From: Malaciobacter mytili LMG 24559
GTDB lineage: Bacteria; Campylobacterota; Campylobacteria; Campylobacterales; Arcobacteraceae
Direction of reading: 5' to 3'
NCBI RefSeq assembly: GCF_003346775.1
Contig: NZ_CP031219.1
Coordinates: 682,001-746,000 of the forward strand
Length of the DNA: 64,000 nt
Part shown: positions 8,955 through 17,787 of the stretch, in pieces
Layout of the letters: every line of letters starts with the position of its first letter
How positions within the stretch are numbered: the stretch's first letter is position 1
Translations under genes and position numbers: made by a program
Notes under the pieces: model-generated
What the model saw: only the letters and a program-made list of their open reading frames with translations
The model's database searches: none
Told to the model about the DNA's origin: nothing

Positions 8955-9644
8955 ATGGAAGTAATAATACTAGCAGGAGGATTTGGAACAAGACTACAAA
9001 GTGTTGTAAAAGATATACCAAAACCTATGGCAGATATAAATGGATATCCTTTTTTAAAATATGTTTTTGATTATTTATCAAAGTATAATATAACAAAAGT
9101 GATTTTAAGTGTAGGATATAAACAGGAAATTATAAAAGAATATTTTGAGACTTCTTATAAAAATATTAATATAGTTTATTCTACTGAAAATAATCCTTTA
9201 GGTACAGGAGGAGCTATAAAAAAAGCATTGAATTATTGCACAAATAGTAATACAATAGTGCTAAATGGAGATACCTTTTGTAATATTCAATTAGATGAAT
9301 TTGTAAATAATTCTATAAAAGATAGTGATATGAGTATGGTTATAAAGAAAATGAAAAAATTTGATAGATATGGTAGTGTAGAAATCAAAGATAATAAAGT
9401 AATAAATTTTAAAGAAAAAATGTATTATAAAGAAGCATTTATAAATGCAGGTATTTATCTAATAAAAAACAAAATATTTGATAGTTATACCTTGCCAACA
9501 AATTTCTCTTTTGAAGAATTTTTAGAAAAAAATATCAGAAACCTTAATATTTATTCTTATAAAGAAGAAGATAATTATTTTATAGATATTGGAATTCCAG
9601 CAGATTATGAAAAAGCAAAAAATGATTTTAAGGATATATTTTGA
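8955..9644 (+). CDS. hddC: D-glycero-alpha-D-manno-heptose 1-phosphate guanylyltransferase
   Basis: Nucleotidyltransferase making GDP-D-glycero-alpha-D-manno-heptose. The N-terminal LAGGFGTRL is the pyrophosphorylase signature, followed by KPMADINGYPFL and LNGDTFC with the metal-binding aspartate. The 229-residue size and the ADINGYPFLKY block are characteristic of HddC/WcbM. Overlaps the next gene, hddA, by four bases. In C. jejuni the order is hddC-gmhA2-hddA; here no isomerase gene lies between them, so GmhA and GmhB activities must come from elsewhere. Confidence 0.85.
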   Translation: MEVIILAGGFGTRLQSVVKDIPKPMADINGYPFLKYVFDYLSKYNITKVILSVGYKQEIIKEYFETSYKNINIVYSTENNPLGTGGAIKKALNYCTNSNTIVLNGDTFCNIQLDEFVNNSIKDSDMSMVIKKMKKFDRYGSVEIKDNKVINFKEKMYYKEAFINAGIYLIKNKIFDSYTLPTNFSFEEFLEKNIRNLNIYSYKEEDNYFIDIGIPADYEKAKNDFKDIF

Positions 9645-10642
9645 TTATCTCTAGGACACCCCATAGAATATCTTTTTTTGGTGGAGGCACTGATTATCCT
9701 GCATATTATAATGAATATGGTGGAAAAACTTTAGGTGTTGCAATAAATAAATATTCATATTTAAATGTAAGAAAATTACCACCTTTTTTTATGCATAAGC
9801 ATAGAATTGTATATTCAAAACAAGAAAATGTATGTAATATTAATGATATACAACATCCAAGTGTAAGAGAAACATTAAAATATTTTAATGTAGATTATGG
9901 CTTAAGTATTCATCATGATGGAGATATTCCTGCAAGAAGTGGAATGGGAAGTAGTTCTGCATTTACAGTTGGTCTTGTAAATAGTTTAAATGCTTTAGAA
10001 GGAAGAATGTCTTCTAAAAGTGAACTTACTAAAAAAGCAATATATATTGAGCAAAATCTAATAAAAGAAAATGTTGGTAGTCAAGATCAAACTTTTGCAG
10101 CTTATGGAGGATTTAATTTAATTAATTTTTTACAAAATGGAGAAATTAGTGTAAATCCTATTATTTTAAATAAACAAAGAGTTGCAACTTTTCAAAACAA
10201 TATAATGTTATTTTTTAGTGGATTATCAAGAACTGCATCTGAAGTTGTAGAAGAACAAATAAAAAATACACAAATAAATGTTCCAAATTTAAATAAAATT
10301 AAAACTCTTGTAGATGATGCTTATAGAATTTTAATTGATGAAAAAAGAGATTTAAGAGAATTTGGTGAGTTACTAAATTATACTTGGCAACTTAAAAAAA
10401 AGCTTTCTAGTAAAATATCAAATGATGAAATTGATAATATGTATGATAAAGCTTTAAAAGCTGGTGCGATTGGTGGAAAACTACTTGGTGCTGGAGGTGG
10501 CGGTTTTATGGTTTTTTACGTGGAACAAAAAAATCAGCAAAAAGTGTTAAATGCATTAAATGGTTATTTGCATATACCATTTAATTTTGATTTTGATGGA
10601 TCAAAAATCATAGTATATGAGCCAAATTATAAGGAAAAATAA
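9641..10642 (+). CDS. hddA: D-glycero-alpha-D-manno-heptose 7-phosphate kinase (GHMP kinase)
   Basis: Phosphorylates heptose 7-phosphate at C1 with alpha configuration, the committed step to GDP-heptose. GHMP kinase motifs: RTPHRISFFGGGTDYP at the N-terminus, GMGSSSAFTVG (motif 2, about residues 105-115), and GGKLLGAGGGGFMVF (motif 3, about residue 280). 333 residues agrees with HddA. It starts at TTG 9641, whose second and third bases are part of the hddC stop TGA, giving tight translational coupling. Good match to Cj1425-type kinases as I recall them. Confidence 0.87.
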   Translation: MIISRTPHRISFFGGGTDYPAYYNEYGGKTLGVAINKYSYLNVRKLPPFFMHKHRIVYSKQENVCNINDIQHPSVRETLKYFNVDYGLSIHHDGDIPARSGMGSSSAFTVGLVNSLNALEGRMSSKSELTKKAIYIEQNLIKENVGSQDQTFAAYGGFNLINFLQNGEISVNPIILNKQRVATFQNNIMLFFSGLSRTASEVVEEQIKNTQINVPNLNKIKTLVDDAYRILIDEKRDLREFGELLNYTWQLKKKLSSKISNDEIDNMYDKALKAGAIGGKLLGAGGGGFMVFYVEQKNQQKVLNALNGYLHIPFNFDFDGSKIIVYEPNYKEK

Positions 10643-10643
10643 A

Positions 10644-11804
10644 ATGAATTATGAATTAGCGTATTCAACATTTGATGAAAAAGAAAGAAATGCTATGTAC
10701 AAGATAATCCAAAGTGATATGTTTACAATGGGTAAAAATGTAAAAGCTTTTGAAGAAGAATTTGCATTATTTTTTGGTAAAAAATATGCAGTAATGGTAA
10801 ATTCAGGTAGTTCTGCAAATTTAGTAGGTGTAGCTTCTTTATTTTATAAAAAAGAAAATCCTTTAAATAGAGGTGATGAGGTGATTGTTCCTTGTATTTC
10901 ATGGGCCACTACATATCACCCTTTACAGCAATATGGATTAAAGTTAAAATTTGTAGATATTGATTTAGAAACACTAAATTATGATATAGAGGAATTAAAA
11001 AAAGCAATTACTCCTAATACAAAGATGATAGTTACTGTTTCTATATTAGGAAATCCAAATTATTATGATGAAATAGAAAAAGTTTGCGAAGAAAATAATA
11101 TTATACTATTTGATGATAATTGTGAAGCAATGGGTGCTAAATATAATGGAAAATTTACTGGTACAAGTGGATTAATTAATACTTATTCTACTTTCTTTTC
11201 ACATCATATTTCTACTATGGAAGGTGGATTGATTTTAACAGATGATTATGAAATATATTGTTTATGTAAATCTTTAAGAAATCATGGATGGACAAGAGAT
11301 CAAGAACCTGATAGTCCTATTTACGAAAAAAAAGGCGATGATTTTTTTGAAGCATACAGATTTATATTACCTGGATATAATGTAAGACCAGGTGAGCTTC
11401 AAGGAGCCATAGGCTTGGAGCAAATAAAAAAGTTACCAGATATGCTTATACAAAGAAGAAAAAATGCCCAATATTTTGTATCTAAGTTTAAAGATGATAA
11501 AAGATTTATTATTCAAAAAGAAGTTGGAGAAAGTAGTTGGTTTGCATTTACTCTAATTATTAGTCCAAATAGTAATCTAAAGAGAGATAGTGTTTTTATG
11601 GCTCTTAAAAAAGCTGAAATTGGTTATAGAATAATTACAGGTGGAAATTTCTTAGAGCATGATGTTATAAAATATTTTGATTATGAAGTTACAAAATCAG
11701 AAAATGCAAGTTATGCACATAATTATGGATTTTTTGTAGGAAATTCACCACAAGATATGACAAAAGAAATAGATTTACTATACAAAACATTGAAGGATTT
11801 ATAA
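10644..11804 (+). CDS. ColD/RfbH-like PLP-dependent sugar 3-dehydratase (DegT fold)
   Basis: DegT/DnrJ fold protein of 386 residues. The position that in aminotransferases holds the PLP lysine reads FFSHHISTMEGG, i.e. His-His in place of the lysine. That substitution is the hallmark of ColD (GDP-4-keto-6-deoxymannose 3-dehydratase) and of RfbH/E1-type 3-dehydrases, not of aminotransferases. Much of the chain (FTMGKNVKAFE, SWATTYHPLQQYGL, NPNYYDEIEK, LPGYNVRPGE) also resembles ColD. Predicted: PMP-dependent C3 deoxygenation of a GDP-4-keto sugar, here probably a heptose. An ATG exists at 10617, but AAGG at 10631-10634 favours ATG at 10644. Co-transcribed with the heptose genes. Confidence 0.8.
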   Translation: MNYELAYSTFDEKERNAMYKIIQSDMFTMGKNVKAFEEEFALFFGKKYAVMVNSGSSANLVGVASLFYKKENPLNRGDEVIVPCISWATTYHPLQQYGLKLKFVDIDLETLNYDIEELKKAITPNTKMIVTVSILGNPNYYDEIEKVCEENNIILFDDNCEAMGAKYNGKFTGTSGLINTYSTFFSHHISTMEGGLILTDDYEIYCLCKSLRNHGWTRDQEPDSPIYEKKGDDFFEAYRFILPGYNVRPGELQGAIGLEQIKKLPDMLIQRRKNAQYFVSKFKDDKRFIIQKEVGESSWFAFTLIISPNSNLKRDSVFMALKKAEIGYRIITGGNFLEHDVIKYFDYEVTKSENASYAHNYGFFVGNSPQDMTKEIDLLYKTLKDL

Positions 11805-11805
11805 A

Positions 11806-12744
11806 ATGAATTATAATATTTTAGTTACAGGAGGAGCTGGATATTTAGGTTCAATACTAGTTCCTGAATTATTAAAACTTGGTCATAAAGTTACAGTATT
11901 AGATACATTTATATTTGGTCAAAACTCTTTGGCAGATGTTTGTTTTATGGATAATTTTAATGTTGTAAGAGGAGATGCTAGAGATGTTAATCTTTTAAAA
12001 AAGCTTACAAAAGATATTGATATTGTAATACCTTTAGCAGCATTAGTTGGAGCTCCATTATGTAATAGAGATGAAATTGGAACAATAACAATTAACAGAG
12101 ATGCTATTGAAACATTATGTAAAGTATTATCAAAAGAGCAAAGAATACTTATGCCTGTAACAAATAGTGGATATGGTATAGGACAAGATGGCGTGTATTG
12201 TACAGAAGAGACACCTTTAAATCCTATTTCAACTTATGGAAAGACAAAAGTTGAAGCTGAAGAAATAATTTTGCAAAGAGAAAATTCTATTAGTTTTAGA
12301 TTAGCAACTGTATTTGGTATGAGTCCAAGAATGAGATTAGATTTACTTGTAAATGATTTTACTTATAGAGCGGTAAAAGATGGGTTTATAGTTATATTTG
12401 AAGGTCACTTTAAAAGAAATTATATACATATTAGAGATGTAGCAAGAGCTTTTATTCATGGTATTGATAATTTTGATAAAATGAAAGGAGAGGCTTATAA
12501 TGTTGGTCTTTCTGATGCAAATCTTTCAAAATTAGAACTTTGTGCAAAAATAAAAGAACATATTCCAAACTTTACAATTATGGAAGCTGAAATTGGAAAA
12601 GATCCTGACCAAAGAAATTACATTGTTTCAAATGACAAAATAGAAGCAACAGGATTTTACCCACAATTTAGTCTTGATATGGGTATAAAAGAACTTATTA
12701 AAGGCTATACGATTATTAATAATAGTAAATTTAGTAATGTTTAA
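11806..12744 (+). CDS. GDP-heptose C4 dehydrogenase-like SDR (Cj1427 type)
   Basis: NAD-binding extended SDR: TGGAGYLGS at residues 8-16, a NSGYGIG block, STYGKTK with YxxxK, then FRLATVFGMSPRMRLDLL and YNVGLSDANLSK. From memory these blocks match C. jejuni Cj1427, which oxidises C4 of GDP-D-glycero-manno-heptose to the 4-keto form. This fits the order here: HddA/HddC make GDP-heptose, this enzyme makes the 4-keto sugar, and the ColD-like dehydratase needs a 4-keto substrate. Starts one base after the dehydratase stop. Generic epimerase/dehydratase activity cannot be excluded. Confidence 0.78.
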   Translation: MNYNILVTGGAGYLGSILVPELLKLGHKVTVLDTFIFGQNSLADVCFMDNFNVVRGDARDVNLLKKLTKDIDIVIPLAALVGAPLCNRDEIGTITINRDAIETLCKVLSKEQRILMPVTNSGYGIGQDGVYCTEETPLNPISTYGKTKVEAEEIILQRENSISFRLATVFGMSPRMRLDLLVNDFTYRAVKDGFIVIFEGHFKRNYIHIRDVARAFIHGIDNFDKMKGEAYNVGLSDANLSKLELCAKIKEHIPNFTIMEAEIGKDPDQRNYIVSNDKIEATGFYPQFSLDMGIKELIKGYTIINNSKFSNV

Positions 12745-13684
12745 TACTGAAAGTAACATATATGTAGCAGGACATACGGGTCTTTTAGGTTCTGCAATAG
12801 TTAAAAAATTAAAAGAAAATGGATATAAAAATATTATTACTAAAACACATAAAGAATTAGAATTAACAGATAAATTAGCTGTTAATCACTTCTTTAGTGA
12901 AAATAAAATTGAATATATTTTTTTATGTGCAGGAAAAGTAGGTGGTATAATAGGTAATAAAACCAATCCTGCTTTATATTTACATCAAAACCTTATTATA
13001 CAAGATACTATATTTGAAATGGCAGTAAAATATAATGTTAAGAATGTAGTTTTTTATGGTTCTTCTTGTACTTATCCTAAAATTTGTCCTCAGCCTATAA
13101 AAGAAGAATATTGGCTTACCGGAGCTATTGAAGAGACAAGTATGGGATATGCAGCAGCAAAAATCGCTGGAATAATTGCTTGTAAATCATACAATATACA
13201 ATATAATACAAATAGATTTATTTGTGTTATCCCAAATTCAATGTATGGACCAAATGATAATTTTGATTTAGAAAATTCTCATGTTTTTTCAGCACTTATT
13301 CGAAAATTCCATGAAGCTAAACAAAGAGATGATAAATCAATTACACTATGGGGAAGTGGTACTCCAAAACGTGAGTTTATTTTTAGTGAAGATGTTGCTG
13401 ATGCTTCTATTTTTTTAGTAAAAAATTCTAATAATTTAGAAAATAATTTTTATAATCTTGGAACAGGTGTAGATTATTCTATAAAAGAACTTGCAAAGAA
13501 TATTGCAAAAATTGTTGAATTTGATGGTGAAATACTTTGGGATACAACTAAACCAGATGGAACACCTAGAAAACTTTTGGATAGTTCAAGATTTTTATCT
13601 TTAGGATGGAAGCCTAAAATAAATTTTGAAGAAGGTTTAAAAATTACTTACAATTGGTACAAGGATACTTATGCAAATACTTGA
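12737..13684 (+). CDS. GDP-L-fucose synthase-like epimerase/reductase (Cj1428/Fcl type)
   Basis: SDR of 315 residues with YVAGHTGLLGSAI (NAD(P) motif), GKVGGI, YGSSCTYPK and YAAAKIAG (catalytic YxxxK); these are Fcl/WcaG signatures. In C. jejuni the homologue Cj1428 reduces a modified 4-keto GDP-heptose at C4. Here it may reduce the 4-keto group, or a side-chain ketone made by the transketolase pair. Start ATG at 12737 overlaps the preceding stop by 8 bases without a clear ribosome site, so coupling is expected. No gmd gene for GDP-mannose 4,6-dehydratase is in the window, which argues against ordinary GDP-fucose synthesis. Confidence 0.82.
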   Translation: MFNTESNIYVAGHTGLLGSAIVKKLKENGYKNIITKTHKELELTDKLAVNHFFSENKIEYIFLCAGKVGGIIGNKTNPALYLHQNLIIQDTIFEMAVKYNVKNVVFYGSSCTYPKICPQPIKEEYWLTGAIEETSMGYAAAKIAGIIACKSYNIQYNTNRFICVIPNSMYGPNDNFDLENSHVFSALIRKFHEAKQRDDKSITLWGSGTPKREFIFSEDVADASIFLVKNSNNLENNFYNLGTGVDYSIKELAKNIAKIVEFDGEILWDTTKPDGTPRKLLDSSRFLSLGWKPKINFEEGLKITYNWYKDTYANT

Positions 13685-14498
13685 AACTTTAAAAGAAAAA
13701 TCTAAATTTATAAGAATTGAAACTTTAAAAATTCATAAATTAGCTCCTGAAACAAGAGTCTCTTCTTCTTTATCTCCTATTGAAATCTTTGTTTGTTTAT
13801 ATTATGGAAATATTATAAACTTTAATGCAAAAAATCCTGAAGATGAAAATAGAGATAGATTTATTATTTCAAAAGGTCATGGCTCAATTTCAATGTATCC
13901 TTTACTTGCTGATTTAGGTTTTTTTGATAAAGATGAGTTAAAAAATGTTTGTAAAGACAATACTTTTTTAGGAGCTATTCCTGATCCTATAATACCAGGT
14001 TATGAAACAATAAATGGTTCTTTAGGACATGGTTTGGGAGTTGGTTGTGGTATGGCTTTGGGTTTAAAATTAAAACAAAAAGAAAAAAATGTAATAGTTT
14101 TAACAGGTGATGGAGAACTTAATGAAGGTTCTAATTGGGAAGCCATAATGTTTGCACCACAACATAATTTAGATAATCTTACTTTAATCATAGATTATAA
14201 TAAAGTTTCAATGTTAGATTTTAGTAAAAATATTATTGATTTGAACTCTTTAAATAAAAAATTTGAAGCTTTTAATTGGGATGTATATGAAATAGAAGAT
14301 GGTCATAATGTAAAAGAAGTATATACTACTTTAAATAGTGCCATAAAAAAAAGAAATGCTAAACCAAAAGTAGTAATAGTAAATACTATAAAAGGTAAAG
14401 GTGTGCCTTTTCTTGAAACTCACTCTTTAAGTCATATATTATCTATAAAACCTGAAGATATTGATAATCTTATTATGGAGATAGAAAATGCAAAATAA
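13671..14498 (+). CDS. Transketolase N-terminal (TPP-binding) subunit
   Basis: 275-residue protein equal to the PP half of transketolase. Motifs: SKGHGS (about residue 66), GSLGHGLG, and the TPP/Mg site GDGELNEGSNWEA (about residues 145-157) followed by NLTLIIDYNK. The C-terminal GKGVPFLE is also typical. The matching Pyr half is the next gene, overlapping by 11 bases. AAGGA at 13661-13665 fixes the start at 13671, inside the end of the reductase gene. A split transketolase within a sugar-nucleotide operon suggests a dedicated two-carbon transfer onto a sugar carbonyl rather than pentose-phosphate metabolism. Confidence 0.88.
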   Translation: MQILETLKEKSKFIRIETLKIHKLAPETRVSSSLSPIEIFVCLYYGNIINFNAKNPEDENRDRFIISKGHGSISMYPLLADLGFFDKDELKNVCKDNTFLGAIPDPIIPGYETINGSLGHGLGVGCGMALGLKLKQKEKNVIVLTGDGELNEGSNWEAIMFAPQHNLDNLTLIIDYNKVSMLDFSKNIIDLNSLNKKFEAFNWDVYEIEDGHNVKEVYTTLNSAIKKRNAKPKVVIVNTIKGKGVPFLETHSLSHILSIKPEDIDNLIMEIENAK

Positions 14499-15408
14499 AG
14501 CAATGAGAGATGTTTTTTTAGAAACTTTATATAAAGAAATGAAAACTAATAAAAAGATTTTTTTTGTAGCTGCAGATTTTGGCTCTCCTGTATTAGATAA
14601 AATACGAGAAGATTATCCTAATAGATTTATAAATGTTGGAATTGCAGAACAAAATTTAGTAAATGTATCTACAGGTCTAGCTTTAGAAGGATTTATTGTT
14701 TATGCATATGCAATTGCACCTTTTATTACAATGAGATGTTTTGAACAAATAAGAGTTAATATTGCTATTCTTTCTCAATTAAAACCAATGAATATAAATT
14801 TTATAGGTGTTGGTGCAGGAGTGAGTTATACTATGAGTGGACCAACTCATCATTGTTTAGAAGATTTATCAATTATGAATACTTTACCTAATATGGAAGT
14901 TTTTTCTCCTGCTGATTATATAACTGCTGAAGCTTATGTAAAAAGGTCTTTAAATATTAAAAAACCCAAATATATAAGATTAGATGCTAAACCAATGATA
15001 GCAATAGAGAAAAAAATAAATAATTTTGATAAAGGTTTTAGAGTTTTAAAAGAGGGTAATCATATAGCTATTATCTCCACTGGATATATGACTCAAAAAG
15101 TTATTGAAATTGTAGAAAAATATAATATAAAAGTTATTGATTTATATATAATTAATAATTATGATAAAGTATCTCTTAAAAAAGAGTTAGAAGAAGTAGC
15201 AACAATTATAACTATTGAAGAAGGTTTTAAAAATAGTGGTGGAGTTGATGCTGAAATAAATTTTAACTTTAAAGATGATAAAAAGATTATAAATTTAGGT
15301 TTTGAAAAAAAATATACTTTTGAAATAGGGGATAGAGAATTTGTACACTCTAAAAATGGGATTGGAAAAGAAGATTTAATTAATATAATTAATAAAATTG
15401 TAGAATGA
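14488..15408 (+). CDS. Transketolase C-terminal (pyrimidine-binding) subunit
   Basis: 306-residue partner of the preceding gene. It has FFVAADFGSP, then VGIAEQNLVNVSTGLALEG carrying the glutamate that activates the TPP aminopyrimidine (about residue 55), YAIAPFITMRCFEQIR, and a SGPTHHCLEDLS histidine block. The second half is the transketolase C domain with the ITIEEGF motif. Together the two subunits make one complete enzyme. Close relatives in polysaccharide loci are usually annotated only as transketolase; acceptor and donor are unknown. Overlaps Wzx by four bases. Confidence 0.87.
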   Translation: MQNKAMRDVFLETLYKEMKTNKKIFFVAADFGSPVLDKIREDYPNRFINVGIAEQNLVNVSTGLALEGFIVYAYAIAPFITMRCFEQIRVNIAILSQLKPMNINFIGVGAGVSYTMSGPTHHCLEDLSIMNTLPNMEVFSPADYITAEAYVKRSLNIKKPKYIRLDAKPMIAIEKKINNFDKGFRVLKEGNHIAIISTGYMTQKVIEIVEKYNIKVIDLYIINNYDKVSLKKELEEVATIITIEEGFKNSGGVDAEINFNFKDDKKIINLGFEKKYTFEIGDREFVHSKNGIGKEDLINIINKIVE

Positions 15409-16643
15409 AAAAATCAATAGTTAAAATAACATTTGTACAATTATTATTACTATTAATACCAATAACAGTAAATATATATTTATTAAGAATAATATCTTTA
15501 GATGTATATGGGCAATTTATATTTTATCAATCTGTATTTAATTTTTTATCAATTTTAATTAATTCAGGGTTAGCAAATGACTCTTTAAGAGATTTGTCGT
15601 TTCATTATGGTAAAGAGAAATTTATAATAAAATTAAATGAATATATTAGTGCAAAACTCTTTTATTTAGGACTTTCTATAATATTTTGTCTAATAGTGTC
15701 TTTAAATAATAATTTTAATAATATTTTATTTTACGTATCCTTTACTTATCTTTTTTATTTTTTCTTTGACTTTATGATTTTATATCAAGTAATGGATAAA
15801 ATAGGTACGAATTTAAATATAAATTTAGTATCTTTTTTATTTACAGTTTGTGGTTTATTTCTTTTTGTACAAAATGATAGTGATATTATATATGTTCCTT
15901 TAATTGCAACTATTCCTTTTATAATAATTAATTTTCTAGTATTAAGTCTTATTTTAAAAAAGAATTCTTTTTTCTTTAAATTTAATATTTCTTTATTAAT
16001 TTGTAAAATAAAAAACAATTTAAAAATTATGGTATCAAATATAATTAGTGCTATTGTAACAAAAGGTATTTTTATATTTATTGGGATATTTTTAGATATG
16101 AGAGCTGTGGCTGTCTATTCTGTATTAGACCAAATAGTAAGAGCTCCTTTGATATTTATAAATAGGTATAGTTCATTATTTACGCCAAAAATTACATCTA
16201 AGATATTATTAAATGATTTAGTTGGGGTTAAACTTTTATTTTCTAAGATATTTATGAGTGTTTTATTATTATCAATATCTACAATAATAATATTAATGCA
16301 ATTATCTGATTTTATATTACCTTTCTTTTTAAAAGAAAACTATAATGAAACTATTAAAACACTTTTTTTTATAATGCTTTTATGCATACCTTTAATATCT
16401 CTAAGTTCATTGTGTTCAGTGCAATATCATATTAATTTACACAATGAATATTTAATTTTTAGATATTCATTATTTTTATTGTTTTTAGGTTTTCCTTTAA
16501 TTTTACTATTTATGTATCTATTTCAAATTTATGGTTTAATTATATGTTATATAACTATCGAATTTTTAGTAACATTGTATTTTTTTATAAAATTAGAATT
16601 TAATCCAATAAGAGTATTTTATGAGTATATCCATGTTAAATAA
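15405..16643 (+). CDS. wzx: Wzx-type polysaccharide flippase
   Basis: 412-residue protein with about 12 hydrophobic helices and almost no charged loops, typical of the MATE-like polysaccharide exporters that flip undecaprenyl-linked repeat units. The N-terminus ITFVQLLLLLIPITVNIYLLRIIS and the following YGQF resemble the first helix of Wzx proteins, and an ITSKI block follows. Very AT-rich with Ile/Leu/Phe bias. It starts at ATG 15405, overlapping the transketolase stop. The adjacent polymerase-like gene supports a Wzx/Wzy-dependent pathway. Confidence 0.78.
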   Translation: MKKSIVKITFVQLLLLLIPITVNIYLLRIISLDVYGQFIFYQSVFNFLSILINSGLANDSLRDLSFHYGKEKFIIKLNEYISAKLFYLGLSIIFCLIVSLNNNFNNILFYVSFTYLFYFFFDFMILYQVMDKIGTNLNINLVSFLFTVCGLFLFVQNDSDIIYVPLIATIPFIIINFLVLSLILKKNSFFFKFNISLLICKIKNNLKIMVSNIISAIVTKGIFIFIGIFLDMRAVAVYSVLDQIVRAPLIFINRYSSLFTPKITSKILLNDLVGVKLLFSKIFMSVLLLSISTIIILMQLSDFILPFFLKENYNETIKTLFFIMLLCIPLISLSSLCSVQYHINLHNEYLIFRYSLFLLFLGFPLILLFMYLFQIYGLIICYITIEFLVTLYFFIKLEFNPIRVFYEYIHVK

Positions 16644-17787
16644 AAAATATAATATTCTTCTTCTTTTTTTTATGTTTTCAAGTATATTTATACAAATTCC
16701 TATAATTGTATTAGCAAATGGTATTTCTAGTATAAAGTCATATCATATTGTTATACCTATTTTATTTTTAATTATTTTAATTAGATTAAAAATAGTATTT
16801 TTTAAAAATGATGTTTTTTTATTTTTTTTATTTTCTTTAATGTCAGCTATTATCAATGGTTTTATCTTTGGTTTTAATATGCTAGCTGCTCAAGCTTTAT
16901 TTTGTATATTGACATATTATATGGCTATAAATATAGCCTATTATATAAAATTAACTGATTATTATAAAATTTTAAAAATTATTACAATAGTTTTTGTTTT
17001 AGCTGTTATTATAAAAAGTTTTTATTATTATGAAGCTTTATCTATGGTATATGATACTAGGCAAGCTACACTTTCTATTCCCTTTTGGTTAGTTGGAGGG
17101 GGACATAATTTAGAAGTAACATATATTGCTTTTTTAGCAATATTTTTTATAAAAAGAAAAGCTATATTTTATATATTACTTACTATTGTTGCATTTTTTT
17201 CTATAATATATTTATCAAGAATTGGTATGATAGAAGCAGTTATGCTACTATTTTTTAGATTAACTCTTAATATGTCTAAAAAAAAGATATTTATAGTTAT
17301 TTGTTGTATTTTTCTTGTTTTTTTACTTTTAATACTTAATATTAATTTTGAAAATTCAAGCTTATTAGATAGATTTATTAATATATCTAAGGAATTACAA
17401 AATACAAAAGAAGGTAGAGGAATGTTATGGTTTGCTGCTTTTGAATTATTACAATCTAATTTAAATGGATATGGAATTGGTAATTCTATTTTAATGGCAG
17501 AAGATATTCTAAATAGAAATTTTATAGAAAATAACTTTCATAATTTATATTTACAATACCTTTTGGATTTAGGTATATTACCACTTTTAGTCTATTTATA
17601 CCTAATATTAAAAAGAGCTATTTCTTCTAAAATAAAAGAATTTAAAATATTTTTTATACTATTTATTATGATATCTTTTGTTCAATTTACAGGTTATGAT
17701 GTAGTCTTTTGGTTTTTCTTAGGATTACATGATGCAATAAATAGAAAACTTTATTTACAAAAAAACCAAAAGGAGGTTTTAACTTGA
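16621..17787 (+). CDS. wzy: Wzy-type O-antigen/capsule polymerase (O-antigen ligase fold)
   Basis: 388 residues with 10-11 predicted membrane helices and one larger periplasmic loop containing GRGMLWFAAFELLQSN and NFHNLYLQYLLDLG. The E.R..mW..a......G.G...........HN..lq.l...G pattern is that of Wzy/WaaL proteins. The start overlaps the flippase gene by 23 bases; an alternative ATG lies at 16633. Polymerase rather than ligase is inferred from its position with Wzz and Wzx in the same operon. Confidence 0.75.
   Translation: MSISMLNKKYNILLLFFMFSSIFIQIPIIVLANGISSIKSYHIVIPILFLIILIRLKIVFFKNDVFLFFLFSLMSAIINGFIFGFNMLAAQALFCILTYYMAINIAYYIKLTDYYKILKIITIVFVLAVIIKSFYYYEALSMVYDTRQATLSIPFWLVGGGHNLEVTYIAFLAIFFIKRKAIFYILLTIVAFFSIIYLSRIGMIEAVMLLFFRLTLNMSKKKIFIVICCIFLVFLLLILNINFENSSLLDRFINISKELQNTKEGRGMLWFAAFELLQSNLNGYGIGNSILMAEDILNRNFIENNFHNLYLQYLLDLGILPLLVYLYLILKRAISSKIKEFKIFFILFIMISFVQFTGYDVVFWFFLGLHDAINRKLYLQKNQKEVLT

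Noticed and set aside
10617-10643. Longer start for the ColD-like protein
   Set aside because: Would overlap hddA by 26 bases without a ribosome site; AAGG is correctly placed for the ATG at 10644.
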